Numbered from the stretch's first letter, positions 14,771 through 23,749 are shown. The stretch: 42,822 nt of DNA from SLRI01 sp964576715 (GCA_964576715.1 CAZNWE010000032.1:1-42822); one strand, 5' to 3'. Program-made: numbers and translations. The notes: generated by a model from the sequence alone, not told the origin.

Positions 14771-14801
14771 GCCCGCACTCTCCAGGCGCTTTGTCATCAA
14801 T

Positions 14802-14852
14802 GGTACCGGGTACCGTTAACGCCCGTTAGGGGTACCGGGTACCATCAACGCC
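14802..14852 (+). repeat. Two 22-bp direct repeats containing GGTACCGGGTACC
   Basis: Copies at 14802-14823 and 14831-14852 differ at two bases and are spaced 29 bp start to start, between the convergent HisD-like and bioY genes. Each contains two GGTACC half-sites with one G between them. A GCCCCGGGGC palindrome follows at 14855-14864. Function unclear. Confidence 0.6.
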
Positions 14853-14884
14853 GCGCCCCGGGGCCAGCGTGGCGTCGCTGCCGT

Positions 14885-15442
14885 TCAGTCCCTGGCGAGC
14901 CGCCAGGCCAGCGGGAAGACGGCAACCGCGAGCGCGATCTTGACCGCCTCCGAGAGCAGGAAGGGCACCACCCCGGCGCTGATGGCGGTCGCCCAGCCGA
15001 ACAGCACGGTGAGCCAGGCCACGCCCACGGCGAAGATGACCAGCGTGCCGCCGAGGAAGGCGACGAGCGTGGAGAGCCGGCTGCGACACCAGCCGCGATC
15101 GGCGAGCGCCCCGACCAGAATGGCGGCGGCCAGAAAGCCGAGGAGGTAGCCGCCGGTCGGGCCGGCCAGCAGTGCCGCACCGCCGCCCGCGGTGAAGACC
15201 GGCAGGCCGACCGCGCCCTGTGCCAGATAGGTGGCGACGGTGATGCCGGCCAGCCGGGCCCCGTAGGCGGCACCGATGCCGAGCACGACGAAGGTCTGCA
15301 TCGACATCGGCACCGGCCAGAACGGCACCTGCACCTTGGCCGAGAGCGCCAAGAGCAGCGAGCCGCCCAGCACGAGCAGCAGCTTGGCGAGGAGATGGCT
15401 CTCGGCCTGCGGCCAGAGGCGGACGGCGAGTGACGGGTGCAT
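14885..15442 (-). CDS. bioY: BioY biotin transporter substrate-binding subunit
   Basis: S-component of an ECF-type biotin transporter, 185 residues, multi-spanning. Visible signatures are VQVPFWPVPMSMQTFVVLG near residue 40, the BioY hallmark, GAAYGARLAGITVATYLAQG and GLPVFTAGGGAALLAGPTGG, then GYLLGFLAAA. BioY binds biotin in the membrane and works with BioM/BioN or a shared energising module. No bioM or bioN is next to it, so it would be a solitary BioY or use another ATPase. The ATG at 15442 has GAAGGGA upstream and places the conserved block correctly; an upstream ATG at 15478 is possible. Convergent with the HisD-like gene. Confidence 0.92.
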   Translation of the reverse strand: MHPSLAVRLWPQAESHLLAKLLLVLGGSLLLALSAKVQVPFWPVPMSMQTFVVLGIGAAYGARLAGITVATYLAQGAVGLPVFTAGGGAALLAGPTGGYLLGFLAAAILVGALADRGWCRSRLSTLVAFLGGTLVIFAVGVAWLTVLFGWATAISAGVVPFLLSEAVKIALAVAVFPLAWRLARD

Positions 15443-15570
15443 CGGTCGGGTCCCTTCGTCGAACAGCGGCGTTAGCATCGTTTACGGTGGGTCGGTCGCT
15501 GAGGGCAAGCCCGGACATCGTCATCGCCGCCGAGGCCTCGCCGCCGGCAGCCGGCTCAGGCCCTTCAGCC

Positions 15571-16422
15571 CTAGAGCTTCTGCCCCAGCCGGCCGGCGGT
15601 GTCCTGGATGAACTGCCAGGCGACCCGGCCGGAGCGACTGCCGCGGGTGGAGGCCCACGCCAGCGCCGCCCGGCGCAATTCCTCGGGGGCCATCGCCAGG
15701 CCGCAATGCTCGGCATAGCGTTCGACCATCGCGAGATAGGTCTCCTGGTTGCAGGGATGAAAGCCGAGCCACAGCCCGAACCGATCGGACAGCGACACCT
15801 TCTCCTCGACCGCCTCGCCCGGATGGATGGCGGTGCCGCGCTCGTTCTCGATCATCTGCCGCGGCATCAGGTGGCGGCGGTTGGAGGTGGCATAGAACAG
15901 CACGTTGTGCGGCCGGCCCTCGAGCCCGCCCTCCAGCACCGCCTTCAGCGATTTGTAGCTGGTCTCCCCGGCATCGAAGGAGAGATCGTCGCAGAACAAA
16001 AGAAACCGTTCCTCGGTCGCAGCCAGCGCCAGGAGCAGCTGCGGCAACGCCTCGATGTCCTCCCGGTGGATCTCGACCAGCACCAAGGGCAGGCCCTCGG
16101 CCTCGACCAGCCCGTGCACCGCCTTGACCAGGCTCGACTTGCCCATGCCGCGCGCCCCCCAGAGCAGCGCGTTGTTGGCCGGCAGGCCCCGGGCGAAGCG
16201 ACGGGTATTGTCGAGCAGAATGGTCGCCACGTGATCGATGCCGCAGAGCAGCGCGAAAGCCACCCGTGCCACCTTCGGCACCGGCCGCAAGGCCCCGGTC
16301 TGGGCGTCGAACACATAGGCGCGAGCCGCGCCGAGGCCGAGATCGGCGGCACGCGGCGGGCTCTGCCGCTCGAGTGCGGCGGCGATGCGGGCCAGCAGCG
16401 GCAGGAGGGCGGGGTCGGTCAT
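15571..16422 (-). CDS. DUF815 AAA-type ATPase
   Basis: Predicted P-loop ATPase of the DUF815 family, 283 residues. Walker A GARGMGKS is at about 89-96 and Walker B LLFCDDLSFD at 141-150. Downstream, VLFYATSNRRHLMPRQMIEN and VSLSDRFGLWLGFHP match the conserved sensor region. The family has no established biochemical role; it is widespread in alphaproteobacteria. The start at 16422 gives the typical N-terminus with no clear Shine-Dalgarno sequence. It is followed at 128 bp by bioY on the same strand and preceded by the small basic protein gene, 36 bp away. Identity as DUF815 is secure, function unknown. Confidence 0.86.
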   Translation of the reverse strand: MTDPALLPLLARIAAALERQSPPRAADLGLGAARAYVFDAQTGALRPVPKVARVAFALLCGIDHVATILLDNTRRFARGLPANNALLWGARGMGKSSLVKAVHGLVEAEGLPLVLVEIHREDIEALPQLLLALAATEERFLLFCDDLSFDAGETSYKSLKAVLEGGLEGRPHNVLFYATSNRRHLMPRQMIENERGTAIHPGEAVEEKVSLSDRFGLWLGFHPCNQETYLAMVERYAEHCGLAMAPEELRRAALAWASTRGSRSGRVAWQFIQDTAGRLGQKL

Positions 16423-16458
16423 CGGGCGATCAGTGGCGCTTCGGGTTGCTCGTCGCGC

Positions 16459-16785
16459 TCAGCCTTGTGATGCGGTCTGCCGGCCGCGGCGCTCGCGCTC
16501 GGCGTTGAGCCGGCGAACCGCTTTGGCCAGGACCTCGTGCTTGAGCCTGGCACCGGCATCACCGGTGGTCGGCGTGGCACCCTTGGCAACGGCCTTGCCG
16601 CGCAGCTCGCGGCGCTGCTGCCGGGCCAAGGTCTGGGCGCGGTCGCGCCGCTGCCGCATCAGGTTCGAGAGCTCGAGCAGCGCCGCGTCGTCGAGCGCCT
16701 TCAGCGCCGGGTGGTGCGACTTCTCGACCAGACCCTGCTCGTCGCGGTCGAGGGCGCGGGCCTCGTCCTTGCGCGTCAGCGCCAT
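16459..16785 (-). CDS. Small basic hypothetical protein
   Basis: Encodes 108 residues, highly charged (many Arg, Lys, Glu), probably mostly helical. It contains HHPALKALDDAALLELSNLM and RQRRDRAQTLARQQRRELRG, then AVRRLNAERERRGR at the end. Similar small proteins are seen in other alphaproteobacteria, but I know of no assigned function. AGGAGA lies 7 bp before the ATG, supporting the start. It lies 36 bp upstream of the DUF815 gene on the same strand and may be cotranscribed with it. RNA or nucleic-acid binding is conceivable from the charge but has no further support. Confidence 0.65.
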   Translation of the reverse strand: MALTRKDEARALDRDEQGLVEKSHHPALKALDDAALLELSNLMRQRRDRAQTLARQQRRELRGKAVAKGATPTTGDAGARLKHEVLAKAVRRLNAERERRGRQTASQG

Positions 16786-16949
16786 GGCGCCATCTCCTGT
16801 GGTATCGGCTGGTGCTGCCCAGCCGGTGGTTCTCGGCCGCGAACCGGCTCGGGCACGCGCCTTTCGGGCGCACCGTCCGGGTTTGCCAAGCCGGTGCCGG
16901 CGTTATAGAACGCGCTGCAGTCTGCAGCGTCTCATCCTCGAGGACAAGA

Positions 16950-17330
16950 ATGCTCATCTCACCGGCCTACGCCCAGGCGGCGTCCCCGGGCGGCGGCGAT
17001 TTTTTCATCTCGCTGCTGCCCCTCATCCTCATCTTCGCCGTGTTCTACTTCCTCTTGATCCGGCCGCAACAGCGCAAGGTGAAGGAGCATCGCGCCCTGA
17101 TCGACGGCCTCAAGCGCGGTGATCAGGTGCTCACCTCGGGCGGCATCCTCGGCAAGCTGACCAAGGTCGAGGAGAACACGGTGACCGTCGAGATCGCCCG
17201 GGACGTCCAGGTCCAGGTCCAGCGCTCGACCATCGCCGACGTCATCAACAAGCCCAAGCCGGGGGCCGCCGCACCCGCCGCCAACACCAATACCGGCGGC
17301 GGCTTCATGGGCAAGCTGTTCAAGAAGTGA
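16950..17330 (+). CDS. yajC: YajC, accessory subunit of the Sec translocase
   Basis: Preprotein translocase subunit YajC, 126 residues, single-pass membrane protein that joins SecD and SecF. The transmembrane segment is LLPLILIFAVFYFLLI, followed by the signature RPQQRKVKEHRALIDGLKRG and DQVLTSGGILGKLTKV. The tail is alanine-, asparagine- and glycine-rich and ends GGFMGKLFKK. GAGGA lies upstream of the ATG at 16950, which matches the family start. secD starts 14 bp after the stop. The order yajC-secD-secF is the usual one in proteobacteria. Confidence 0.94.
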   Translation: MLISPAYAQAASPGGGDFFISLLPLILIFAVFYFLLIRPQQRKVKEHRALIDGLKRGDQVLTSGGILGKLTKVEENTVTVEIARDVQVQVQRSTIADVINKPKPGAAAPAANTNTGGGFMGKLFKK

Positions 17331-17344
17331 GCTGAAGCGGGTCG

Positions 17345-18952
17345 ATGCACGCCTTGCAACCCTGGAAGGTCTGGACCGTCGTGGCGGTCCTCCTCGCCGC
17401 CCTGATCGTCGCCGTGCCCAACCTGTTCTCCCGCGATGCGGTGGAGACGTGGCCCGACTGGCTGCCCAAGAACCAGATCAATCTCGGGCTCGACCTGCAG
17501 GGCGGCTCGCATCTCTTGCTCGAGGTCGGCGTCGACACGGTGATCGAGGAGCGGCTCGAGGATCTGGTGAGTGAGGTCCGCCTCGCCCTCAGGCGCGAGC
17601 GGATCGGCTATCGCGGCCTCGGCGTCGTCGACGGCATGGTCCGCTTCACGCTGACCGAGCCGGCCGACGCAGCACCAGCCCGCGCCCAGCTCGATGAGCT
17701 CAACCCGGTGCTCACCCCCGACATGTTCGGCATCGGCGGCGGCCGCGAGTTCATAGTCGAAGACTTCGGTGACGGCCGCCTCGCCATCGGCTTCTCCGAA
17801 GAAGGCCGGGCCGAGCGGGTGCGCGCCACGGTCAATCAGTCGCTCGAGGTGGTCCGCCGTCGGATCGACGAGCTCGGCACCCGCGAGCCGGCGATCCAGC
17901 GCCAGGGCGAGGACCGCATCCTGGTCCAGGTGCCGGGCGAGCGTGACCCGTCCAACATCAAGGAGCTGCTCGGCCGCACAGCACGGCTCACCTTCCACAT
18001 GGTCGACATGGAGGCGAGCCTCGCCGACGCAGAAGCCGGCCGGCTGCCGCCCGGCACCTTGCTGGTCCCCTCGGCCGATCCCGACGATGGCGTGCCGGCC
18101 TGGGTGGTGCAGCGCCGCGCCGAGCTCTCGGGCGAGAACCTCGTCGATGCGCAGCCGACCTTCCAGGACAACCAACCGGTCGTCAGCTTCCGCTTCGACA
18201 ATACCGGCGCCCGGCGGTTCGCCACGCTGACCCAGCAGAACACCGGCCGGCTGTTCGCCATCGTGCTCGACGACGAGGTGATCTCGGCCCCCCGCATCCG
18301 CGAGCCGATCCTCGGCGGCTCCGGCATCATCTCCGGCAATTTCACCGTCGAAAGTGCCAACCAGCTCGCCATCCTGCTGCGCGCCGGTGCCCTGCCGGCA
18401 CCCCTGACCATTCTCGAGGAGCGCAGCGTCGGCCCCGACCTCGGCGCCGATTCGGTGGCCGCCGGGCAGACGGCCAGCATCATCGGAATCGTCCTCGTCG
18501 GCGTCTTCATGGCGCTCTATTACGGTCGCTTCGGGCTGATCGCGGATGTGGCACTGGTCAGCAACCTCGTCTTGATCCTGGCGGCACTGTCCCTGCTGCA
18601 GGCCACGCTGACGCTGCCGGGCATTGCCGGCATCGTGCTCACCATCGGCATGGCGGTCGACGCCAACGTGCTGATCTTCGAGCGCATCCGCGAGGAGATG
18701 CGGGCCGGGCGAACGCCCTTGGCCGCGATCGAGACCGGCTTCAGCCAGGCGATGCGGACCATCATCGACGCCAATGTGACCACCCTGATCGCGGCCCTGT
18801 TGCTGTTCGAGTTCGGCTCCGGCCCGGTCAAGGGTTTCGCCGTCACCCTCGCCATCGGCATCCTCACCTCGCTCTTCACCGCCACCCTGGTCACCCGCGT
18901 CCTCGTGCTTCTCTGGTACCGGCGCACGCGGCCGGCCGCCCTGCCGCTCTGA
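17345..18952 (+). CDS. secD: SecD, protein translocase subunit
   Basis: Inner membrane protein SecD, 535 residues, using the proton gradient to help pull exported proteins through SecYEG. The first transmembrane segment is near residues 7-25, followed by NLGLDLQGGSHLLLEV, the conserved D1 motif. The large periplasmic P1 domain spans about residues 50-340. The C-terminal membrane half has IAGIVLTIGMAVDANVLIFE and RIREEMRAGRTPLAAI, the conserved D5 and loop regions. It is slightly shorter than E. coli SecD (615), as in many alphaproteobacteria. GTCG-type spacing to yajC is short, and secF follows after 18 bp. Confidence 0.96.
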   Translation: MHALQPWKVWTVVAVLLAALIVAVPNLFSRDAVETWPDWLPKNQINLGLDLQGGSHLLLEVGVDTVIEERLEDLVSEVRLALRRERIGYRGLGVVDGMVRFTLTEPADAAPARAQLDELNPVLTPDMFGIGGGREFIVEDFGDGRLAIGFSEEGRAERVRATVNQSLEVVRRRIDELGTREPAIQRQGEDRILVQVPGERDPSNIKELLGRTARLTFHMVDMEASLADAEAGRLPPGTLLVPSADPDDGVPAWVVQRRAELSGENLVDAQPTFQDNQPVVSFRFDNTGARRFATLTQQNTGRLFAIVLDDEVISAPRIREPILGGSGIISGNFTVESANQLAILLRAGALPAPLTILEERSVGPDLGADSVAAGQTASIIGIVLVGVFMALYYGRFGLIADVALVSNLVLILAALSLLQATLTLPGIAGIVLTIGMAVDANVLIFERIREEMRAGRTPLAAIETGFSQAMRTIIDANVTTLIAALLLFEFGSGPVKGFAVTLAIGILTSLFTATLVTRVLVLLWYRRTRPAALPL

Positions 18953-18970
18953 GCCCTGCGAGCCTTACCC

Positions 18971-19978
18971 ATGCAGTTTCGCCTCGTTCCCGATGACACC
19001 AAGATTCGCTTCATGCGGGCGCGGTTCATCGCGATGGCGGTCTCCGCTTTGTTGATGCTCGGCTCGATCGTCGCCGTCTTCTACCCCGGTCTCAATTTTG
19101 GCATCGACTTCAAGGGCGGCATCCTGATGGAGGTCAGGACGCCCGGGCCGGCCGACCTCGCCCTGATGCGCAGCGACCTCAACCAGCTCGGCCTCGGCGA
19201 AGTGGCGCTGCAGGAATTCGGGGCCGAGACCGACGTGCTGATCCGCATCGCCCGCCAGGAGGGCGGCGAGGAAGCCCAGCAGACGGCGGTGACGGCGGTG
19301 CAGAACGCCCTCGACGAGCTCATCGGCGAGGGCATCTCCTACCGCCGCACCGAGTTCGTCGGTCCCAAGGTCAGCGAGGAGCTGCTGCAGGCCGGGGTCA
19401 TGGCGATCAGCCTCGCCCTGGTCGCCGTCTTGATCTACATCTGGTTCCGCTTCGAGTGGCAGTATGGGGTAGGGGCGATCATCGCCCTGGTTCACGACGT
19501 GGTGCTGACCATCGGCCTCTTCGCCGTCACCGGCCTCGAGGTCAATTTGACCACCGTGGCGGCCGTGCTCACCATCGTCGGCTACTCGCTCAACGACACC
19601 GTCGTCATCTTCGACCGGGTGCGGGAGAACCTGCGCCGCTACCGCAGCATGGCGATCCCGGACCTGCTCGACACCAGCCTCAACGAGACGCTGGCCCGCA
19701 CCCTGATGACCTCGCTGACCACGCTGCTCGCCCTGTTCTCGCTCTATTTCTTCGGCGGCGAGGTGATCAAGGGCTTCACCTTCGCGATGATCTGGGGGGT
19801 CGTGGTCGGCACCTACTCGACGGTCTTTATCGCCACGCCGATCCTGCTGCACCTCAACCTCAGGGCAATCGGGGCCAAGCCCGAGGCGACGGCCGGCAAA
19901 GCCGCCGGCGAGGCGGTCCCGGCGGTCGAGGGGCCGGCGACCGGCGGCGCTCGGCCGCGGCCCAAGGCCGGCGGCTGA
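18971..19978 (+). CDS. secF: SecF, protein translocase subunit
   Basis: Partner of SecD, 335 residues with six membrane segments. The first transmembrane segment is followed by NFGIDFKGGILMEV, matching the family motif. VGYSLNDTVVIFDRVREN is the conserved segment in the fourth membrane helix and following loop, and TSLTTLLALFSLYFFGGEVI lies near the end. The C-terminal tail (about the last 30 residues) is alanine- and glycine-rich. Standard order after secD. The Mth938-type gene starts 6 bp after the stop, so the four genes form one operon. Confidence 0.96.
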   Translation: MQFRLVPDDTKIRFMRARFIAMAVSALLMLGSIVAVFYPGLNFGIDFKGGILMEVRTPGPADLALMRSDLNQLGLGEVALQEFGAETDVLIRIARQEGGEEAQQTAVTAVQNALDELIGEGISYRRTEFVGPKVSEELLQAGVMAISLALVAVLIYIWFRFEWQYGVGAIIALVHDVVLTIGLFAVTGLEVNLTTVAAVLTIVGYSLNDTVVIFDRVRENLRRYRSMAIPDLLDTSLNETLARTLMTSLTTLLALFSLYFFGGEVIKGFTFAMIWGVVVGTYSTVFIATPILLHLNLRAIGAKPEATAGKAAGEAVPAVEGPATGGARPRPKAGG

Positions 19979-19984
19979 GCGGCC

Positions 19985-20374
19985 ATGGCGGAGCTGCTCG
20001 ACCTCCTCCAGGAAACGCCGCCAGGGCGGATGGGCATCACCGGCTACCGGCCGGGTGGCTTTCGCATCGGCGCCACCTGGCACGACGGCCATCTCCTGCT
20101 GCTGCCCGACCGGGTGGTCGAATGGCCGGTCGATGCCGCGGCCGGGCCGACCCTGGAAAACCTCGCGGCACTGGAGAGGATCGACCCGCCGGCCGAAATC
20201 CTGCTGCTCGGCCTCGGCGCCAGGGCACCGCTCCTGCCGTTCGAGCTGCGCCGGGCGCTCGGCGGCTGGGGCCTGTCGGTGGAATCGATGCCGACCCCGG
20301 CGGCCTGCCGCACCTTCAACCTGCTCCTCGCCGAGGAGCGCCGCGTGGTGGCGGCCCTGATCGCGATGCCCTGA
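19985..20374 (+). CDS. Mth938-domain protein (DUF498)
   Basis: Encodes 129 residues of the Mth938/DUF498 fold, whose mitochondrial relative NDUFAF3 assists complex I assembly. Visible features are ITGYRPGGFRIGATWHDGHL and LLLPDRVVEWPV in the first half, and EILLLGLGARAPLLPFELRR followed by GLSVESMPTPAACRTFNLL in the second. In alphaproteobacteria this gene commonly follows secF, as here, and the conserved linkage suggests a membrane-assembly role. No catalytic residue is known for the family. Start is the ATG at 19985, 6 bp after secF. Confidence 0.86.
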   Translation: MAELLDLLQETPPGRMGITGYRPGGFRIGATWHDGHLLLLPDRVVEWPVDAAAGPTLENLAALERIDPPAEILLLGLGARAPLLPFELRRALGGWGLSVESMPTPAACRTFNLLLAEERRVVAALIAMP

Positions 20375-20387
20375 CAGGCTCCGAGAG

Positions 20388-20415
20388 CCGGCCGGCACCG
20401 ACCGACCCCGGCCGG
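20388..20415. terminator. Hairpin between convergent genes
   Basis: CCGGCCGG at 20388-20395 and again at 20408-20415 can pair with a 12-nt loop, between the Mth938-type gene and the convergent 20416 gene. No T-tract in either direction; a shared bidirectional hairpin is plausible. Each arm is also self-complementary. Confidence 0.35.
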
Positions 20416-21150
20416 TCAACCGCCGGCGGTCGCCCGCAACGTCAGCCATTGCCGCAGCAGGGCGTCGAGCGTCAGACCGTGCCGCGCGGCCCAGGCCGGG
20501 TCGACCACCAGTGCCGCGATCGGCTCGGCACCGCCCGGCCGCCGCAGCACGCTCGTTTCCGCGAGCGGCTCGGCGCCGCCCGCCAGCCACGGGCCGAACA
20601 GACGATCGAGGGCGGCAGGATCGAGCGCCACCGCCGCGCTCAACAGCCGCACCCCCTGCCGCCGCTCGGTGGCGAGCCGGGCCGCGACCTCGAGCGTCGC
20701 ACCGGTCCCGGCATGGACCACCATGATGATGCCGCGGCGCCGGCGGCCGAAGACGGTAAGGGCGGTGCTGCCGGTCCAGATCCCGGCCTCGTTCGACGCG
20801 GTGGCCTCGATCAGCTCGATCTCGATAGCGAGCCCGGCCGCGAGCCGTTCAAGCTCGTGGCGCAGCCGCGCCGTCTGCGCCCGCAGCAGTCGCCGCGCCT
20901 CGCGCGCATCGAAGCCGCTGACCATCCCGCCACTCGCCAGCAGCTTGACGCAATCCAGGCTGGCGGCCGTCAGCAGTTCGCTGCTGTCGGCGAGCACGAC
21001 GCGCAGCCGCCGGCCGGTGGCCGCAGCGAGCCTCGCCGCCTCGCCGACCGGACGCTGCCAGTCGGCGATATCGGTGAGCAGGATCACCACCGCACCCGGC
21101 ACGGTGAGCGTGGTGGTGCCGGTGGTGGCGCCCGCCGTGGCGTCGGTCAC
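20416..21150 (-). CDS. Unrecognised protein, cotranslated with the Lon-like protease
   Basis: A 244-residue protein without a motif I can name. The first part, VPGAVVILLTDIADWQRPVG followed by AARLAAATGRRLRVVLADSS, reads like an alternating beta/alpha fold, as in universal-stress-type proteins. A second similar half may be GIIMVVHAGTGATLEVAARL. The middle has a basic helix-rich segment around REARRLLRAQTARLRHELER. There is no signal peptide. Its start codon overlaps the stop of the Lon-like protease gene by 4 bp (ATGA), so the two are translationally coupled. A stress- or adaptor-type role is a guess; alternative identities remain open. Confidence 0.55.
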   Translation of the reverse strand: MTDATAGATTGTTTLTVPGAVVILLTDIADWQRPVGEAARLAAATGRRLRVVLADSSELLTAASLDCVKLLASGGMVSGFDAREARRLLRAQTARLRHELERLAAGLAIEIELIEATASNEAGIWTGSTALTVFGRRRRGIIMVVHAGTGATLEVAARLATERRQGVRLLSAAVALDPAALDRLFGPWLAGGAEPLAETSVLRRPGGAEPIAALVVDPAWAARHGLTLDALLRQWLTLRATAGG

Positions 21151-23600
21151 GTGTCGTCCTCCTGCCGCTCGTCCGCCCCGTCGGCGCCAGCCTTGGCGGC
21201 CTTGGCGAAGCGCCGCTGGGCCGCGGCGAAGGCCTTGAGCCGGGCTTCGACCCGCGCATAGAGCGTGCCCTCGGGATAGGTGCCGTCGGCACCGCGCCGG
21301 CCCACCGCCATGCCGGTCAACAGGGCGAGGCCCTGCTCGATGTGATCGATGGGATAGACGGCGAAGCGGCCGGCCGCGACCGCCTCGATGACCCGATCGG
21401 CGAGCATCAGCTGCCGCTCGTTGGCGGTCGGGATCAACACCCCCTGGGTGCCGGTCAGCCCGCGGGTCGCACAGACGTCGAAAAAGCCCTCGATCTTTTC
21501 GTTGACCCCGCCGATCGCCTGCACCTCGCCCGTCTGGTTGACCGAGCCGGTGACGGCGAGGTCCTGGCGAATCGGCACGTCCGCGATGGCGGCGAGCAGC
21601 GCGTAGAGCTCGGTCGAGGAGGCGCTGTCGCCGTCGACCCCACCATAGGACTGCTCGAACACCAGCGAGGCCGAAACGGCGAGCGGAAAGTCGCGGGCGA
21701 AGGTCTGCGCCAGATAGCCCTGAAGGATCAACACACCCTTGGAGTGCAGCGGGCCGCCGAGCTTGGCCTCGCGCTCGATATCGACGAGCCGACCGGCACC
21801 CATGCGCACCGAGGCGGTGATCCGGCTCGGCCGGCCGAAGGCGAAGCCGCCGAGCTGCAGCACCGCGAGGCCGTTGATCATGCCGACCGCCGAGCCCTCG
21901 GTCCGGATCCGCACCAGCCCCTGGTCGATCTGCTCGATCGCCCGATCGCGGAGCCGTGCCAGGCGGCGCTCGCGCGCCGCGGCCGCCGCCTTGACGTGCC
22001 CGGCCTCGATCGTCCCCGCCGCGGCCCGGCCGGCCAGGTGATCCGCCTCGCGGACGAGATCGGTGAGGCTGGCGATGTCGGCGGACAGCCGCTCGCTGTC
22101 GCCGGCCCGGCGCAGCGCATCCTCGAGGCAGACCGCGACCGCAGCGGGGGCCAAAGGCTTCAGCCCGGCCTCGGCGGCGACGGCGGCCACCTGCCGGGCG
22201 AAGCGGCCGATGCCGACGGCCTCGATCTCGAGGTCGTCGTCGAAGTCGGCGACGATCTTGAACAGCTCGGGAAACTCGGGATCGAGGGCGGCGAGGAGAT
22301 AGTAGAGATGGCGGTCGCCGAGCAGCGCCACCTTGACGTCGAGCGGCACCGGCTCGGGCTCCAGCGTCTGCGTCGCCAGCAGGCCCATGGCCGCGAGCGG
22401 CGATTCGATCCTCAGCTCCCTGGCCTTCAAGGCCCGCTTGAGCCCGTCATAGGCGAGGGGCCGGGTCAGCAGCTTTTGCACGTCGAGATAGAGAAATCCG
22501 CCATTGGCCTGGTGCAGGGCGCCGGGGCGGATCATCAGAAAATCGGTGACCAGCGCGCCCTGCTCGGCCCGCTGCTCGATCCGCCCGAGCAGCCGCTCGA
22601 AGGTCGGCTCGTCCTCGAACACCATCGGTGCCGTCCGGTATTCGTCACGATCGACCAGGAGATTGACCCGATAGCGGCGAAACGGCGGCGGCAGCTCCTC
22701 GATCGAGGCCGAGTGCGGTGCCTGGTCCTGCGCCTCGGCATAGCCGAGAAACACCCCGATATGGCCGCGGACATCCGCCTCCAGCGCCTCGAGATATGCC
22801 TGGATCGCCGGCTGTTCGGCATAGGTCTGGCGCAGGCTGGCGACCAGATGGCCAACGGCCAGGGCCGCGGTCTCGTCGTTGAGCTGGCGGATCCGTGCGC
22901 GGGTCTCCTGCATCCAGGCGGGGATCGCGGCAAGCGCCTCCTTGAGGCGCTTCTGCAGCGCCTCGATGGTCTTGGTGATCGCCGCCTGCTCGGCCTCGGG
23001 CAGTGTCTGGAAGGCATCCGGCTGCAGCACCCGGCCGTCCTTGGTCGGGGCGAAGATGAAGCCGGTGGGGGCTCGAAGCAAGGCGATGCCCTGCTCGCGG
23101 GCCTCCTTCTCGACCACCTCGACCGCCTCCTCCTGGCGCTCCTTGAGCTCGTCCTCGAAGACCTGCCGGCGGGTGCGGTAGTCCTCGTTCTGGAAGGCCG
23201 CCTTCAACGCATCCGCCAGATCCTCGACCAGCCGCTCCATGTCGGCGGCGAGCTTGCGGCCGAGCCCGGCCGGCAGCGGCAGCGCCTTGGGGCGGCGCGG
23301 CTCCTGGAAATCACTGACATAGCAGAGATCGCCGGCTGCCGGCCGGCTCGCCGCCGCCGCTTCGAGCGCGGTCTCGAGCAGCTGCCGCCGGCCGACCCCG
23401 CGACTGCCCATGACGAAGAGGTGGCCACCGGCCATCGGCAAGGCGAGCGCCAGATCAATGGCCTCGCGCGCCCGCTCGTGGCCGAGCCTCGAGCTTGCGG
23501 CCGCCGGCCCGGCGGCGTCCAGGGCCGCAGCCACGGTATCGCCGTCGATCCGCCGCCGCAGCCGGTCGAGCGGTAATGCCTCCGGCATGGCCTCGCGCAT
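21147..23600 (-). CDS. Lon-family ATP-dependent-type protease (LonC/YcbZ-like)
   Basis: A protein of 817 residues with a C-terminal Lon protease domain. The catalytic serine is in GGVDGDSASSTEL (Ser659) and the lysine in GGVNEKIEGFF (Lys702), 43 residues apart, the same spacing as in E. coli Lon. N-terminally, the P-loop is degenerate: HLFVMGSRGVGRRQLLE (about 60-76) has Arg where the Walker lysine should be. A long helical, probably coiled-coil, region (about 140-300) and GGFLYLDVQKLL follow, as in LonB/LonC-type proteins such as YcbZ. The start at 23600 has a GGGGGAG sequence upstream; a longer in-frame reading to 24722 passes antiparallel through the smr region and is rejected. The 20416 gene follows with overlap. 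Confidence 0.85.
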   Translation of the reverse strand: MREAMPEALPLDRLRRRIDGDTVAAALDAAGPAAASSRLGHERAREAIDLALALPMAGGHLFVMGSRGVGRRQLLETALEAAAASRPAAGDLCYVSDFQEPRRPKALPLPAGLGRKLAADMERLVEDLADALKAAFQNEDYRTRRQVFEDELKERQEEAVEVVEKEAREQGIALLRAPTGFIFAPTKDGRVLQPDAFQTLPEAEQAAITKTIEALQKRLKEALAAIPAWMQETRARIRQLNDETAALAVGHLVASLRQTYAEQPAIQAYLEALEADVRGHIGVFLGYAEAQDQAPHSASIEELPPPFRRYRVNLLVDRDEYRTAPMVFEDEPTFERLLGRIEQRAEQGALVTDFLMIRPGALHQANGGFLYLDVQKLLTRPLAYDGLKRALKARELRIESPLAAMGLLATQTLEPEPVPLDVKVALLGDRHLYYLLAALDPEFPELFKIVADFDDDLEIEAVGIGRFARQVAAVAAEAGLKPLAPAAVAVCLEDALRRAGDSERLSADIASLTDLVREADHLAGRAAAGTIEAGHVKAAAAARERRLARLRDRAIEQIDQGLVRIRTEGSAVGMINGLAVLQLGGFAFGRPSRITASVRMGAGRLVDIEREAKLGGPLHSKGVLILQGYLAQTFARDFPLAVSASLVFEQSYGGVDGDSASSTELYALLAAIADVPIRQDLAVTGSVNQTGEVQAIGGVNEKIEGFFDVCATRGLTGTQGVLIPTANERQLMLADRVIEAVAAGRFAVYPIDHIEQGLALLTGMAVGRRGADGTYPEGTLYARVEARLKAFAAAQRRFAKAAKAGADGADERQEDDT

Positions 23601-23749
23601 CGGCTCGTCACTCCCCCTGGTTGGGCTCCCCTGGCTGCCGGCACCGGTCATCCGCGGCGTCGATCGGCGCCGGTGACGACAGCGGCAGGCAGAAGCTAGC
23701 CGATCGCCGGCCACGGCGGTAGCCGCCCGATCACCCCGCAGCACCGCGG

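Noticed and set aside
15443..15570. A biotin-type operator (BioR or BirA) upstream of bioY
   Set aside because: The GTTAGCATCGTTTAC stretch only loosely resembles half of a BirA site and does not match the BioR TTAT..ATAA pattern.
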